From an uncultured Porphyromonas sp. (GTDB lineage Bacteria; Bacteroidota; Bacteroidia; Bacteroidales; Porphyromonadaceae), in the NCBI RefSeq assembly GCF_938039215.1, contig NZ_CALHVI010000061.1, positions 1 to 36,720 on the forward strand: a stretch of 36,720 nt of DNA, in the 5' to 3' direction. The position numbers and the translations under genes were made by a program. Below the pieces are notes generated by a model. It had not been told where the DNA came from and did no database searches. It worked only from the letters and a program-made list of their open reading frames with translations. Each line of letters begins with the position of its first letter. Position 1 is the stretch's first letter. This document shows positions 24,277-32,399 of the stretch, in pieces.

Positions 24277-26964
24277 CTATTCAGTAGGAGCTTCCTCCGA
24301 AGCACTGGAGAAGAGGTCTGCCTCTTCCTCCGTGTCGTCATCTAGGGGCTCCTCGGAGATCTCTTCGAAGATAGGGGACTCCTTGAGCGGAGGGAGCTCT
24401 TCTACTTGGTCGATGAGGTAGGGAGCGATGCGCTTACCTCGAGCACGGATGCTCTTGACGAGGGCGAACTCCTCGACATCGATCTCCACGGTACGGAGCT
24501 CTCCATCCTTCTCCTTGCGCCCGATCACTAGGCGCGGGTAATAGGTATCGGTCAGGAGCAGTAGCTCGTTCTTGGGATTATCACCAAGGATATTCTCTCG
24601 CTTCTGATCCTCTTCGACACTGAAGCGCTTGATGTAATGGTACTTCTGCTCGGCATCGTAGTAGACGGCCGTCCAGATCTTACGAGAGTCGTTCTTCTCG
24701 ATGCGCAGGAGGTTCTCTTCTATATGGATGGAGTCACTGAAGTCCGTGGTGTAGCACTCTCCCGAAGCAAGCACGACGAGGATGCGGTCACGTGCATGGA
24801 AGGAGCCAAGGTACTGCCCCTGCTCGTTGTAGTTCAGGCGCAAGACATCTCGATCGAACCACACATCCCTACCGCCGAGGGTCGAATATCCCTTCGACAA
24901 CAGACTGACCGAATGCACTTCCGCCTTCGTGACAAGGAAGCCCACAGAGCTACGGCTCTTGATCGACACCTCAGAGAAGTCCTTCTCGAACTGGAAGAGT
25001 CTCTGCCGAGCATTGCGGATCTTGAGTTTGATCGAGACCTTCTCTGCCTCGCCATTGCCGTTGGCTGAGAAGTAGAGGACACGAGATCCGTCCTTCCCTC
25101 GCGTCAGATCATAGATACGATCACGGATGATAGAGAGGACATTGAAGCGCTTAGCATAGACAGAGCCCGCCTTGCCGTCTCGGTAGACGACGTTGTAGAT
25201 GGTGCGCTCATCGTTGCGCTGATAGCGGTTGATGTAGATGACCTCCTCATTGCCATAGAAGCGCTTATCCTCGACCTTCCCGACGAAGTACTTCCCTGAG
25301 CGGAAGAAGACTATGACCTCATCTAGGCTGGAGCAATTGCAGACGAACTCTGCATCCTTCAGTGCCGTACCGAAGAAACCTTCCTCTCTATTGATATAGA
25401 GCTTAGCATCGAGCTCAGCGACCTTCGTCACCTCAATGGTACCGAAGTTCATGATCTTCGTTCGGCGGGGGAAGGCTCCTCCGTAGCGCTGCACTAGGTG
25501 CTGATACCAGCGAATGGTATAGTCCGTCAGATGGGCTAAGTCGTGGCGAAGCTGAGCAATGTCCTGCTCGATCTGCAGGAGGGCTGCCTCATGCTTGGGG
25601 AGATTGAAGCGCAGGATACGTGCCATACGTAGCTCCAGCAGTCGCTTCAGATCATCCGTAGTCACGGGGCGAAGGAATTGGTCGGCGAAGGGCTCGATGC
25701 GCTTAGCGATATGGGCAAGGGCTACAGTCTCGTCCTTAGCCTCTTCAAACTCCCGATCCTTATAGATGCGCTCCTCGATGAAGATGCGCTCGAGCGAAGC
25801 GCCGAGGTACTGCTCTTCCTTCTCCGAGAGTAGGATCTTCAGTTCTTCACCGAAGAGGAACTTCGTGCGCTCTACGCTGTAGCGAAGGAGCTCACTGACC
25901 GTGGTGAAGAGAGGCTTCTCTTCGTAGATCACGCAGCAGTTGGGGGAGATGCTCACCTCGCAGTCGGTGAAGGCATAGAGGGCATCGATCGCCTTGTCTG
26001 AGGAGACACCAGAGGCTAGGGTCAAGCGAATATCCGTCGTGGCCGCTGTCATGTCATCGACCCGACGAATACGGATCTTCCCCTTCTCCACCGCCTTGAG
26101 GATGGACTCAATGAGCGTGGTCGTTGTCTTGCCTGCAGGAAGCTCGGAGATACTGAGGGTCTTCGAGTCGATCTTGTCGATCTTCGCTCGGGACTTGAGG
26201 CTACCACCACGCTCGCCATCGTTGTAGCGCGATACGTCGATGAGCCCCCCCGTAGGGAAGTCAGGATAGAGGGTGAACTCCTCCCCTCGCAGATAAGCAC
26301 AGGCTGCATCTGCCAGCTCCACGAAGTTATGGGAGAGGATCTTGGAGGAGAGCCCCACGGCGATCCCTTCGGCTCCTTGAGCAAGGAGCAAGGGGAACTT
26401 CACCGGCAGAGCTATCGGCTCATCCGTCGTACCATCGTAGGTCTTCTTCCATGGAGTCACTCGGTCGCTATAGACGGCTTCGAGGGCGAAGGCTGAGAGC
26501 TTGGCTTCGATGTATCGACCAGCAGCAGCGGGGTCTCCAGTGAGGATATTCCCCCAGTTCCCCTGGGTATCAATGAGGAAGCCTTTCTGTCCGAGTTGCA
26601 CCAGAGCATCGTTGATCGAAGCGTCGCCATGTGGATGATACTTCATCGTCTCACCGACGATATTAGCCACCTTGATGAGCTTGCCACTATCCATCCGCTT
26701 GAGGTTGTAGAGGATACGGCGCTGCACAGGCTTGAGACCGTCATCGATGTGCGGTACGGCTCGCTCGAGGATGACATAAGAGGCGTAGTCGAGGAACCAC
26801 GTCTGGTACATCTTCGAGAGGTTGCTTAGCTCGGGGCGATAGGGCAAGCCCTCAGCAGGCTGATAGGCAGGAGGCTCGGGCTCCTCGACTTCGCTCTCTT
26901 CGGAGAGGTCAGCAGAGGCTAAGGGGAGGGTCTTCTCTAGGTCGTCGTCTAACTCAGGCTTCAT
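24277..26964 (-). CDS. parC: DNA topoisomerase IV subunit A (type IIA, ParC-like)
   Basis: This 895-residue subunit breaks and rejoins DNA in the type IIA topoisomerase that decatenates chromosomes. After an acidic N-terminal extension (about 45 residues) comes the winged-helix breakage domain: DGLKPVQRRILY, KYHPHGDASINDAL (quinolone-site region) and AAAGRYIEAKLS with catalytic Arg150-Tyr151. The tower/coiled-coil region follows (LLELRMARI, HEAALLQIEQDIAQLRHDL), then a C-terminal beta-pinwheel-like region. The GyrA box (QRRGGKG) is absent, favouring ParC over GyrA. The tail is highly acidic (EEPLDDDTEEEADLF). It leads the three-gene minus-strand run. The partner ParE is not in the window. Confidence 0.92.
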   Translation of the reverse strand: MKPELDDDLEKTLPLASADLSEESEVEEPEPPAYQPAEGLPYRPELSNLSKMYQTWFLDYASYVILERAVPHIDDGLKPVQRRILYNLKRMDSGKLIKVANIVGETMKYHPHGDASINDALVQLGQKGFLIDTQGNWGNILTGDPAAAGRYIEAKLSAFALEAVYSDRVTPWKKTYDGTTDEPIALPVKFPLLLAQGAEGIAVGLSSKILSHNFVELADAACAYLRGEEFTLYPDFPTGGLIDVSRYNDGERGGSLKSRAKIDKIDSKTLSISELPAGKTTTTLIESILKAVEKGKIRIRRVDDMTAATTDIRLTLASGVSSDKAIDALYAFTDCEVSISPNCCVIYEEKPLFTTVSELLRYSVERTKFLFGEELKILLSEKEEQYLGASLERIFIEERIYKDREFEEAKDETVALAHIAKRIEPFADQFLRPVTTDDLKRLLELRMARILRFNLPKHEAALLQIEQDIAQLRHDLAHLTDYTIRWYQHLVQRYGGAFPRRTKIMNFGTIEVTKVAELDAKLYINREEGFFGTALKDAEFVCNCSSLDEVIVFFRSGKYFVGKVEDKRFYGNEEVIYINRYQRNDERTIYNVVYRDGKAGSVYAKRFNVLSIIRDRIYDLTRGKDGSRVLYFSANGNGEAEKVSIKLKIRNARQRLFQFEKDFSEVSIKSRSSVGFLVTKAEVHSVSLLSKGYSTLGGRDVWFDRDVLRLNYNEQGQYLGSFHARDRILVVLASGECYTTDFSDSIHIEENLLRIEKNDSRKIWTAVYYDAEQKYHYIKRFSVEEDQKRENILGDNPKNELLLLTDTYYPRLVIGRKEKDGELRTVEIDVEEFALVKSIRARGKRIAPYLIDQVEELPPLKESPIFEEISEEPLDDDTEEEADLFSSASEEAPTE

Positions 26965-26997
26965 GTAGATCGTCTATACACCAATATTATATGAAGG

Positions 26998-27005
26998 CAA
27001 AGATA
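26998..27005 (-). promoter_or_regulatory. -7 box of the parC promoter
   Basis: The minus strand reads TATCTTTG, 33 nt before the ATG at 26964. No clear TTG at -33. Confidence 0.6.
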
Positions 27006-27100
27006 CGGAAAAGAGGGGGGATCACGGCGAAGAATCCTAGTGTGCAAGCCCATCGGAGCGAGGTCCCTTCCCTCCTCGTCTAGATAAGGGAGGAGTCCCT

Positions 27101-27163
27101 AAAGAAAATCCATCTGTGATCTCGGCGAATATCAGCAGACTTCACAGAGGATCACAGATGGAT
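27101..27163 (-). terminator. Terminator of the YD-repeat-like lipoprotein gene
   Basis: A 14-bp perfect stem (GATCACAGATGGAT and its complement at 27108-27121 and 27150-27163) is followed, on the minus strand, by TTTTCTTT. It lies 44 nt after the stop at 27208. Confidence 0.88.
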
Positions 27164-27207
27164 AGGAGGGGGTATCGGGCGAGGTACGACCAAGCACCGA
27201 CTTTCCC

Positions 27208-28137
27208 TTAGGGGAAGCGGGTATAAGAGATCGTCCAGCTGTACGTCTCGATGGCGGGCTTGCCTCCTACGAGCGTCGTACGTTCCTCTCGGGCACGTGT
27301 TGGCCAGCCCTCTGGGGTGAGGCTTTCGGTAGCGTAGGTGACGACGCTGCTCTCTGAGCTTACGAGGGTCTGACCTGCGCCTTGATAGACCTCCAGCTTC
27401 TTCTGGATAGGAGCTCCTAAGATCCCGTAGGTGAAGCGACTCTCTTGGCGACGAAGGAGGCCATACTGTCCCTCTAAGCGACCATAGTCGGCACGCGCCT
27501 CATAGAGGAGTCGACCTTGAGCGTCGGTTACCCGCTCCGTAGCATGGAGGATCTCGTGTGTCGTGGCGATCTCTTCCTTGATCAAGACTCGGGGACCTTC
27601 GTAGCTATAGAGGAGTCGTCGCTGCTGGGGCGAAGCTCCACCTCCAGGGTAGACTGTCTTCGTCCCGCCAGAGATACGATCTTGGTCGTAGCTGTATTCG
27701 ATCTCATAGTCAAGCTGGTCACTTCCACGGAGGAAGAGCTGCTCATGAAGGAGCAAGTCTCGCTTGTAGCTGTACTTCGTCACCAGAGGAGGCTGCGTGG
27801 CCCCATTGTCGTAGATCTTCTGCTCGATGAGGTGCCCCGAGGCATCATACTCACAGAGCTCTTGGTAGACGATCTCACTGCCGAAGCTGCCGTCTTGCTT
27901 CATCTGATCATGGACGAGGGAGAGGCGACGGTGGGCACGGTCAAAGGTCTCGATGATCGTCATGACCGGCTGTCCGCCCTTGGACTGAGTGATCTCGATA
28001 CGTTCGATCTTATTCAGCTGCCCATCCCCAGGTGTCGGAGGCATAGGCAGATCTCGTCCCTTGGAGTTGCACGAGGCTAAGGCTAGGCCCATGCCAACGA
28101 GGAGCAGCGCCAAAGGGAGGCTTCTCAATGCTTTCAT
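27208..28137 (-). CDS. Lipoprotein with YD-repeat-like strands, function unknown
   Basis: This 309-residue lipoprotein has its start chosen at 28137 (MKALRSLPLALLLVGMGLALASC, Cys23). An ATG 13 codons upstream would place charged and polar residues before the signal. The mature part shows recurring Y-x-Y/YD strand motifs (CEYDASGHLIEQKIYDNG, TKYSYKRDLL, EIEYSYDQDRISGGTKTVY, LLYSYEGPRVLIKEEI, VTDAQGRLLYEARADYG), reminiscent of RHS/YD repeats but without a toxin domain. It is separate from the parC operon and from oxyR by its own terminator. I do not recognise a specific function. Confidence 0.78.
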   Translation of the reverse strand: MKALRSLPLALLLVGMGLALASCNSKGRDLPMPPTPGDGQLNKIERIEITQSKGGQPVMTIIETFDRAHRRLSLVHDQMKQDGSFGSEIVYQELCEYDASGHLIEQKIYDNGATQPPLVTKYSYKRDLLLHEQLFLRGSDQLDYEIEYSYDQDRISGGTKTVYPGGGASPQQRRLLYSYEGPRVLIKEEIATTHEILHATERVTDAQGRLLYEARADYGRLEGQYGLLRRQESRFTYGILGAPIQKKLEVYQGAGQTLVSSESSVVTYATESLTPEGWPTRAREERTTLVGGKPAIETYSWTISYTRFP

Positions 28138-28208
28138 AATAGGTAGTAGGCTAAAAGAATGGGGCTGTCCACACATCGGACAGCGGCAGAGGGATAAGGT
28201 AGAGGCTA

Positions 28209-28252
28209 CCCTCCTCTTCCTTCGGAGCTAACTCGGCGGCAGAAGAGGAGGA
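28209..28252 (-). terminator. Possible weak terminator after oxyR
   Basis: CCTCCTCTTC (28210-28219) pairs with GAAGAGGAGG (28242-28251), 13 nt past the oxyR stop. A convincing T-run on the minus strand is missing, so the assignment is tentative. Confidence 0.35.
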
Positions 28253-28264
28253 AGGAGGGAAGGA

Positions 28265-29191
28265 TCAGACAAGATCCTGCCCAGGACGCAGGCGAAGCAT
28301 CTCCTTGGGGACGGAGGTGCGGACGACTTCGCTGAGACGCTCGACGAGGGCATGGCGCACGTACTCCCGATGGTGGACGAGCGTGATGCAGCGGGTCGGG
28401 CGAGGCAGGGCAAAGGTACGGACGAGCTCTCGTCTGTCGGGACTAAGAGTCTCAACGACTAGCTCAGGGACGAAGGTAACCCCATTGCCCTGCTCCACGA
28501 AGTGCATGAAGCTCTCCAGACTACCTCGGCTGTAGCTGAAGCGCTGGTGAGGAGCATCCTTCAGATGGCAGAACTTCACCAACTGATCACGGAAGCAATG
28601 ACCCTCATCCAAGAGCCAGAGCTGATGCTTCCCCACCTCTGACGAGCGGATATGCTCCTGCTCGAAGAGCTCGGACTGCCGAGGCACATAGCCTAGGAAC
28701 TCCTCATAGAAGAGCGGATGATCGACCAGCTGATCCGAGGTCGAGGCCGAAGCGATGAGGGCAATATCGATCTGACCCGAGTGGAGCGCAGCGACACATT
28801 CGCTCGTCTTCAGCTCGGTGATCGTGACCTTGAGATCGGGCAAGTGCTTCCTCACCAGAGGCAGGACTCGGGGTAGGAGATAGGGAGCGATGGTCGGCAA
28901 GACCCCGAGACGCACCTTCCCCGAGAGCGACTCAGTCTCTTCGCGGATGACTTCCTTGACCTGAGCCATCTGAAGGAGGATCACTGCTGCCTGATCGAGG
29001 ATGCGTCGCCCCACAGCTGTCGGTATGATCGGTTGATGGCTTCGATCGAAGATCTTCACTCCGAGCTCTTCCTCGAGCTTCTGGATCATTGTGCTCAGCG
29101 TTGGCTGGGTGACTTCGCAGTAGTCTGCGGCGCGCCCAAAGTGGCGGAACTTATCGAGCGCCTGGATATATTCGAGTTGCTGTAGGTTCAT
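28265..29191 (-). CDS. oxyR: OxyR, peroxide-sensing LysR-type regulator
   Basis: This 308-residue LysR-type transcription factor senses hydrogen peroxide through a reversible disulfide and activates defence genes (in Porphyromonas: dps, ahpC and others, from general knowledge). The start at 29191 gives MNLQQLEYIQALDKFRHFGR, the canonical winged helix-turn-helix. The 19 upstream codons in frame are not family-like and cross the promoter. The redox pair sits at Cys199 and Cys208 in DEGHCFRDQLVKFC, the same numbers as in E. coli OxyR, which separates it from other LysR proteins. The effector domain (KVRLGVLPTIAPYLLPRVLP) is complete. It is transcribed away from the candidate small RNA at 29510. 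Confidence 0.95.
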   Translation of the reverse strand: MNLQQLEYIQALDKFRHFGRAADYCEVTQPTLSTMIQKLEEELGVKIFDRSHQPIIPTAVGRRILDQAAVILLQMAQVKEVIREETESLSGKVRLGVLPTIAPYLLPRVLPLVRKHLPDLKVTITELKTSECVAALHSGQIDIALIASASTSDQLVDHPLFYEEFLGYVPRQSELFEQEHIRSSEVGKHQLWLLDEGHCFRDQLVKFCHLKDAPHQRFSYSRGSLESFMHFVEQGNGVTFVPELVVETLSPDRRELVRTFALPRPTRCITLVHHREYVRHALVERLSEVVRTSVPKEMLRLRPGQDLV

Positions 29192-29212
29192 GCTTCTTGG
29201 TTTTCTCTTGGG

Positions 29213-29220
29213 CAAATATA
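29213..29220 (-). promoter_or_regulatory. -7 box of the oxyR promoter
   Basis: The minus strand reads TATATTTG, exact consensus, 21 nt before the ATG at 29191, so the leader would be very short. No TTG at standard spacing. Confidence 0.6.
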
Positions 29221-29472
29221 CCTCAATCCGTGCGAACAGGAGGAGCAACTCCCACCCTCAGCCTCCAGCCAAGGGAGAGAATCAAGATCACACTCTATCT
29301 TCGCTAAATATTTTCCTAATTACAGGGCTGCTTTTTCCTATGAAACACACCCCTCAATCATCAAAAAGAGTAAATACACCCTGGATTTTTCACCATTAAT
29401 CACCCCGATTCAGCACTTCACAGCCTCAGATATGTGAATATAAATTAAACTTTCTCTACGAGGCTATTTCCC
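29221..29472. other. Intergenic stretch between oxyR and the candidate small RNA
   Basis: An AT-rich stretch without a credible gene. CACAGCCTCAG near 29420 recurs in the left arm of the terminator at 29588. I could not align a full OxyR operator (spaced ATAG/CTAT quartets) here with confidence. Confidence 0.5.
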
Positions 29473-29503
29473 TTGCTTTTACATTAAAATCTTTCCACCT
29501 TTG
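29473..29503 (+). promoter_or_regulatory. Promoter of the candidate small RNA
   Basis: TTG at 29473-29475, 20 nt, then CACCTTTG at 29496-29503: one mismatch (C for T) to TAnnTTTG with the correct spacing. Expected start about 29510. Confidence 0.55.
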
Positions 29504-29509
29504 CTATAC

Positions 29510-29634
29510 CAATTCGAAGCAATCTTATCGTATCCTCAAATCGAAAGGCCCTCGCAGGCCGATACCGGACAAATGCACATGGATTGCACAGCCTCAGCTC
29601 TTCCTCCTTTCGAGCTGAGGCTGTTTCCTTTTTC
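29510..29634 (+). ncRNA. Candidate structured small RNA divergent from oxyR
   Basis: A stretch of about 125 nt is bounded by a promoter and a strong terminator, with no credible protein. Nested pairings can be seen: GCAATC (29519-29524) with GATTGC (29582-29587), GTATC (29530-29534) with GATAC (29561-29565), and GGCC (29547-29550) with GGCC (29557-29560). The 3' end is the terminator hairpin at 29588-29624 plus T-run. A 25-codon frame from 29573 runs through the terminator and is unlikely to be real. It matches no RNA family I can name (not 6S, SRP RNA, tmRNA or a known riboswitch). Size and divergent position next to oxyR recall E. coli OxyS, by analogy only. Confidence 0.55.
29588..29634 (+). 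terminator. Rho-independent terminator of the candidate small RNA
   Basis: A 13-bp perfect stem ACAGCCTCAGCTC (29588-29600) with 29612-29624, loop TTCCTCCTTTC, tail TTCCTTTTTCCCC. No protein gene lies upstream on this strand, so it needs an RNA transcript to explain it. Confidence 0.88.
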
Positions 29635-29839
29635 CCCGCTGTACATATAATGCGCTTCGAGCTCCAAAGATGCCCTCCTGCGACGAGCGAAGATCCCCCT
29701 TCCTGAGCGCTAGGATCGCCCTTACGGAGGGGGCATGACTACCTCCTCATTGCTTACGGAGTACGTCCTACAGCAGTCCACCTACCTTCCCCTAGGAAGA
29801 AAGACTGAGCTAAACAGCAAAAAATGAGGAGAAAAAGCC
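29635..29839. other. Gene-free stretch between the small RNA and the receptor promoter
   Basis: No ORF, RNA fold or repeat was recognised. No cobalamin or other riboswitch motif is visible upstream of the receptor. Confidence 0.5.
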
Positions 29840-29847
29840 TATCTTTG
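29840..29847 (+). promoter_or_regulatory. -7 box of the siderophore-type receptor promoter
   Basis: TATCTTTG, exact consensus, 108 nt before the ATG at 29956. The -33 region is purine/A-rich with no TTG, suggesting an activator-dependent promoter (inference). Confidence 0.6.
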
Positions 29848-29955
29848 CACCGGCAAAAGGCCAGAGGACAGCATCAGAAGCACCTCACTTGACTGCCTGA
29901 AGCCACTCCAAAACCTCATTTATACCTCTTAATTCATTTTTAATAAAGACCTCCT

Positions 29956-32325
29956 ATGAAGACTATTACAGTCTCATTGCTGGGTGTCCTATGCCTCGTC
30001 TCGACGGGAGCGTATGCCCAGCGTACATCTTCTGCAGACACGCTGCACCACATCGACAGTGTCTCGGTGACCGCTCGTCTGCGTCACGAGATCGGGGTTA
30101 ACCCGCTTGGTGTCCCCGCTAAGAAGCTTCCCCTGACCATCAGCACCCTCTCTGGCACTACCCTCTCAGAGCGTGCCATCACCAAGGTCACCGATGCTAT
30201 GCGCTTCGTACCTGCCGTGCAGATGAAGTCCAGCTACGGGGCTTTCCGCGAAGTCTCCGTCCGTGGCTTCTACAACACGATCTACATGGTCGATGGGGTA
30301 CGTGACGAACGCTCCACGATCAACTCGTACCCTCTGGGCGACCTCTACAATGTCGAGAGCATCGAGGTGCTCAAGGGCCCAGCCTCTGTCCTCTACGGCT
30401 ACGCTGCTACCGGTGGTGTCGTCAATGTCACCCGCCGAGTACCAGAGGAGAAGTTCACCCTCGGGGCACACGTCCGTGGCGGTAGCCTTGGCTACTTCGA
30501 CCTCGGGGCACAGGTAGGGGGGAAGATCGCCGACGGTCTGAACTTCTACGCTGGAGGCTTCCTCTCTGGGGGTAAGCAGTGGCGCTCGACAAATGACAAG
30601 AACCGCTCCCTCTTCGCTTCCCTCAGCTATACGAAGGGCATCCACAGCCTAGTACTTCGCCTAGAAGGTCGCAATGACTTCTATGGCACCGACGCTGGGC
30701 TTGCTCCCGTCATGGATGATGACATGTATCGAGTGAGTGATGGTAAGCTCTTCCTCAAGAAGGGCGAGATGCTCCCAGGCCTCAAGCGTCACTGGCGCTA
30801 CAATGATGCCTCCGATGCTATGTACAACCGTGCCTACAACGGTAGCCTCAAGTACACCCTTTCACTCTCCCCTTCGTGGAAGCTCTCGGACTACGTCTCC
30901 TATGCCTATGACGATATCGACTACTTCAGCACAGAGGAGCTCTCCTATCCTACGAGTCCTAACCCTGGCCCTAACTACGGAGCCTACACGGAGGATGAGA
31001 CAGGGAATAGAACGTACTACGACCTAGATCACGTCCAGTTCACCTTCCCACTCCGCTTCGAGCACATAGCCAAGACGCTCCAGAACACCCTTGATCTCTC
31101 GGGCAACTTCTACCTCGGAGCTGTGAAGAACAACCTGCGCTTCGCCTACAGCACGACCCTGCTCAATCGTACCACCTACACGGGCTACAACGGCCCCGAT
31201 GTACAGGCCGATGGCCGTACCTTCGATGCGGATGGCGAGACCCTCACCTACTCACAGAATACGACCTACAACCCCAGCTTCAACGGTCACGCTAAGACTA
31301 AGTTCTCCGAGGCCAATCCACAGCAAGTCTGGGTACACGGCTTCGCCCTCTCCAATGTCTTCGAGCTCTCGGAGCAGATCAAGGCGATGGCAGCGATCCG
31401 CTACGACCACTACAGCTACCGCCACACCTCTGGTCTTGCGATCAAGGACGGCAAGCACAGCTACGATGATCTAGCTCGTGATGCTTATGGGAAGAGCTCT
31501 GACGAGGCGATCAGCTACCGTCTCGGTCTCGTCTATCAGCCCACAGGAGCACTCTCCTTCTACTCGTCCCTAGGGAGCTTCTATATCCCCGACAAGACGA
31601 CGAGCTTCAACCCTAGCCGTGAGCGCTTCTACGACAAGAATGGCAATCTGATCACGGAGCGCCGTGGCGGTGCTTACTTCGATCCTCAGTCGGGCTACCA
31701 GTTCGAAGTAGGTACGAAGTACACGCTCTCCAATGTCCTACAGCTCAACCTCTCTGCCTACCACATCCGTCGCAACAACGAGATCGCTTACACCTCGATA
31801 ACGGAGCAGGAGAACGGCAAGCCCAAGCGCTACAGCATCAGAGCGCAGGTAGGTGCTACCGAGGGTAATGGCTTCGAGACCGACCTGACTATCCGTCCCC
31901 TCCGTGGCCTTGAGCTCGTAGCTGGATATAGCTACACGGATATCCACGTAGCTGATGCTAAGGAAGGTCCCGTAACTAAGCTACTGAACCTCCGTGAAGG
32001 TACGCCTATGAGCTGGGTACCCCGCAAGCAGTTCTTCACCTACGGGCACTATGACTTCCAGCGTGGTGCACTCCGCAACCTCTCGCTGAACTACAGCCTC
32101 AGCTACCGTGATGCGATGTACTACAACGTAGGCAAAGCTCTGACCTTCGCTCCCTACACGCAGCTCGACCTCGGAGCTAGCTACCGCCTGCCTGCTGGCT
32201 TCAGAGTAGCGGTACAGGTGCGCAACGTCCTCAACGCTGAGGGCTACACCTCTGTACTGAACGGGACTCAGCTCTTCCCCAACGAACCAACGAATGCACT
32301 CGTGACCCTGAGCTACTCGCTCTAA
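29956..32325 (+). CDS. TonB-dependent siderophore-type receptor
   Basis: This 789-residue outer-membrane receptor is of the FhuA/siderophore-receptor class. Residues 1-21 are a signal peptide (ending GAYA-Q). DSVSVTA (34-40) is a good TonB-box candidate. The plug domain follows: VTDAMRFVPAVQMKSSYGAFREVSVRGFYN, IYMVDGVRDE, VESIEVLKGPASVLYGYAATGGVVNVTRR. The 22-strand barrel ends in LSYSL rather than the more usual terminal Phe. There is no carboxypeptidase-like domain and no SusD partner, which separates it from the SusC type. Ligand unknown: ferric siderophores or similar iron chelates are likely, but heme or cobalamin cannot be excluded. It is monocistronic with its own promoter and terminator. 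Confidence 0.92.
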   Translation: MKTITVSLLGVLCLVSTGAYAQRTSSADTLHHIDSVSVTARLRHEIGVNPLGVPAKKLPLTISTLSGTTLSERAITKVTDAMRFVPAVQMKSSYGAFREVSVRGFYNTIYMVDGVRDERSTINSYPLGDLYNVESIEVLKGPASVLYGYAATGGVVNVTRRVPEEKFTLGAHVRGGSLGYFDLGAQVGGKIADGLNFYAGGFLSGGKQWRSTNDKNRSLFASLSYTKGIHSLVLRLEGRNDFYGTDAGLAPVMDDDMYRVSDGKLFLKKGEMLPGLKRHWRYNDASDAMYNRAYNGSLKYTLSLSPSWKLSDYVSYAYDDIDYFSTEELSYPTSPNPGPNYGAYTEDETGNRTYYDLDHVQFTFPLRFEHIAKTLQNTLDLSGNFYLGAVKNNLRFAYSTTLLNRTTYTGYNGPDVQADGRTFDADGETLTYSQNTTYNPSFNGHAKTKFSEANPQQVWVHGFALSNVFELSEQIKAMAAIRYDHYSYRHTSGLAIKDGKHSYDDLARDAYGKSSDEAISYRLGLVYQPTGALSFYSSLGSFYIPDKTTSFNPSRERFYDKNGNLITERRGGAYFDPQSGYQFEVGTKYTLSNVLQLNLSAYHIRRNNEIAYTSITEQENGKPKRYSIRAQVGATEGNGFETDLTIRPLRGLELVAGYSYTDIHVADAKEGPVTKLLNLREGTPMSWVPRKQFFTYGHYDFQRGALRNLSLNYSLSYRDAMYYNVGKALTFAPYTQLDLGASYRLPAGFRVAVQVRNVLNAEGYTSVLNGTQLFPNEPTNALVTLSYSL

Positions 32326-32348
32326 GGTCTCAACCCTGCAGATAAAAG

Positions 32349-32386
32349 AGATCGCCCCGCCAAGCAGCTGCTTGGCGGGGCGATCT
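32349..32386. terminator. Bidirectional terminator between receptor and lipoprotein genes
   Basis: A perfect inverted repeat of 19 bp per arm (AGATCGCCCCGCCAAGCAG, 32349-32367 with 32368-32386), with AAAAG on the left and TTGTATT on the right. It separates the convergent genes ending at 32325 and 32400. Confidence 0.92.
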
Positions 32387-32399
32387 TGTATTAGAGGGA

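Noticed and set aside
24277..26964. Gyrase subunit A instead of topoisomerase IV
   Set aside because: The GyrA box is absent and the C-terminal region and acidic tail fit the Bacteroidetes ParC-like form better, although the two families are close.
29635..29955. Cobalamin or other riboswitch before the TonB-dependent receptor
   Set aside because: No B12-box-like or other known consensus is visible, and the strong terminator upstream belongs to a separate transcript ending before the receptor promoter.
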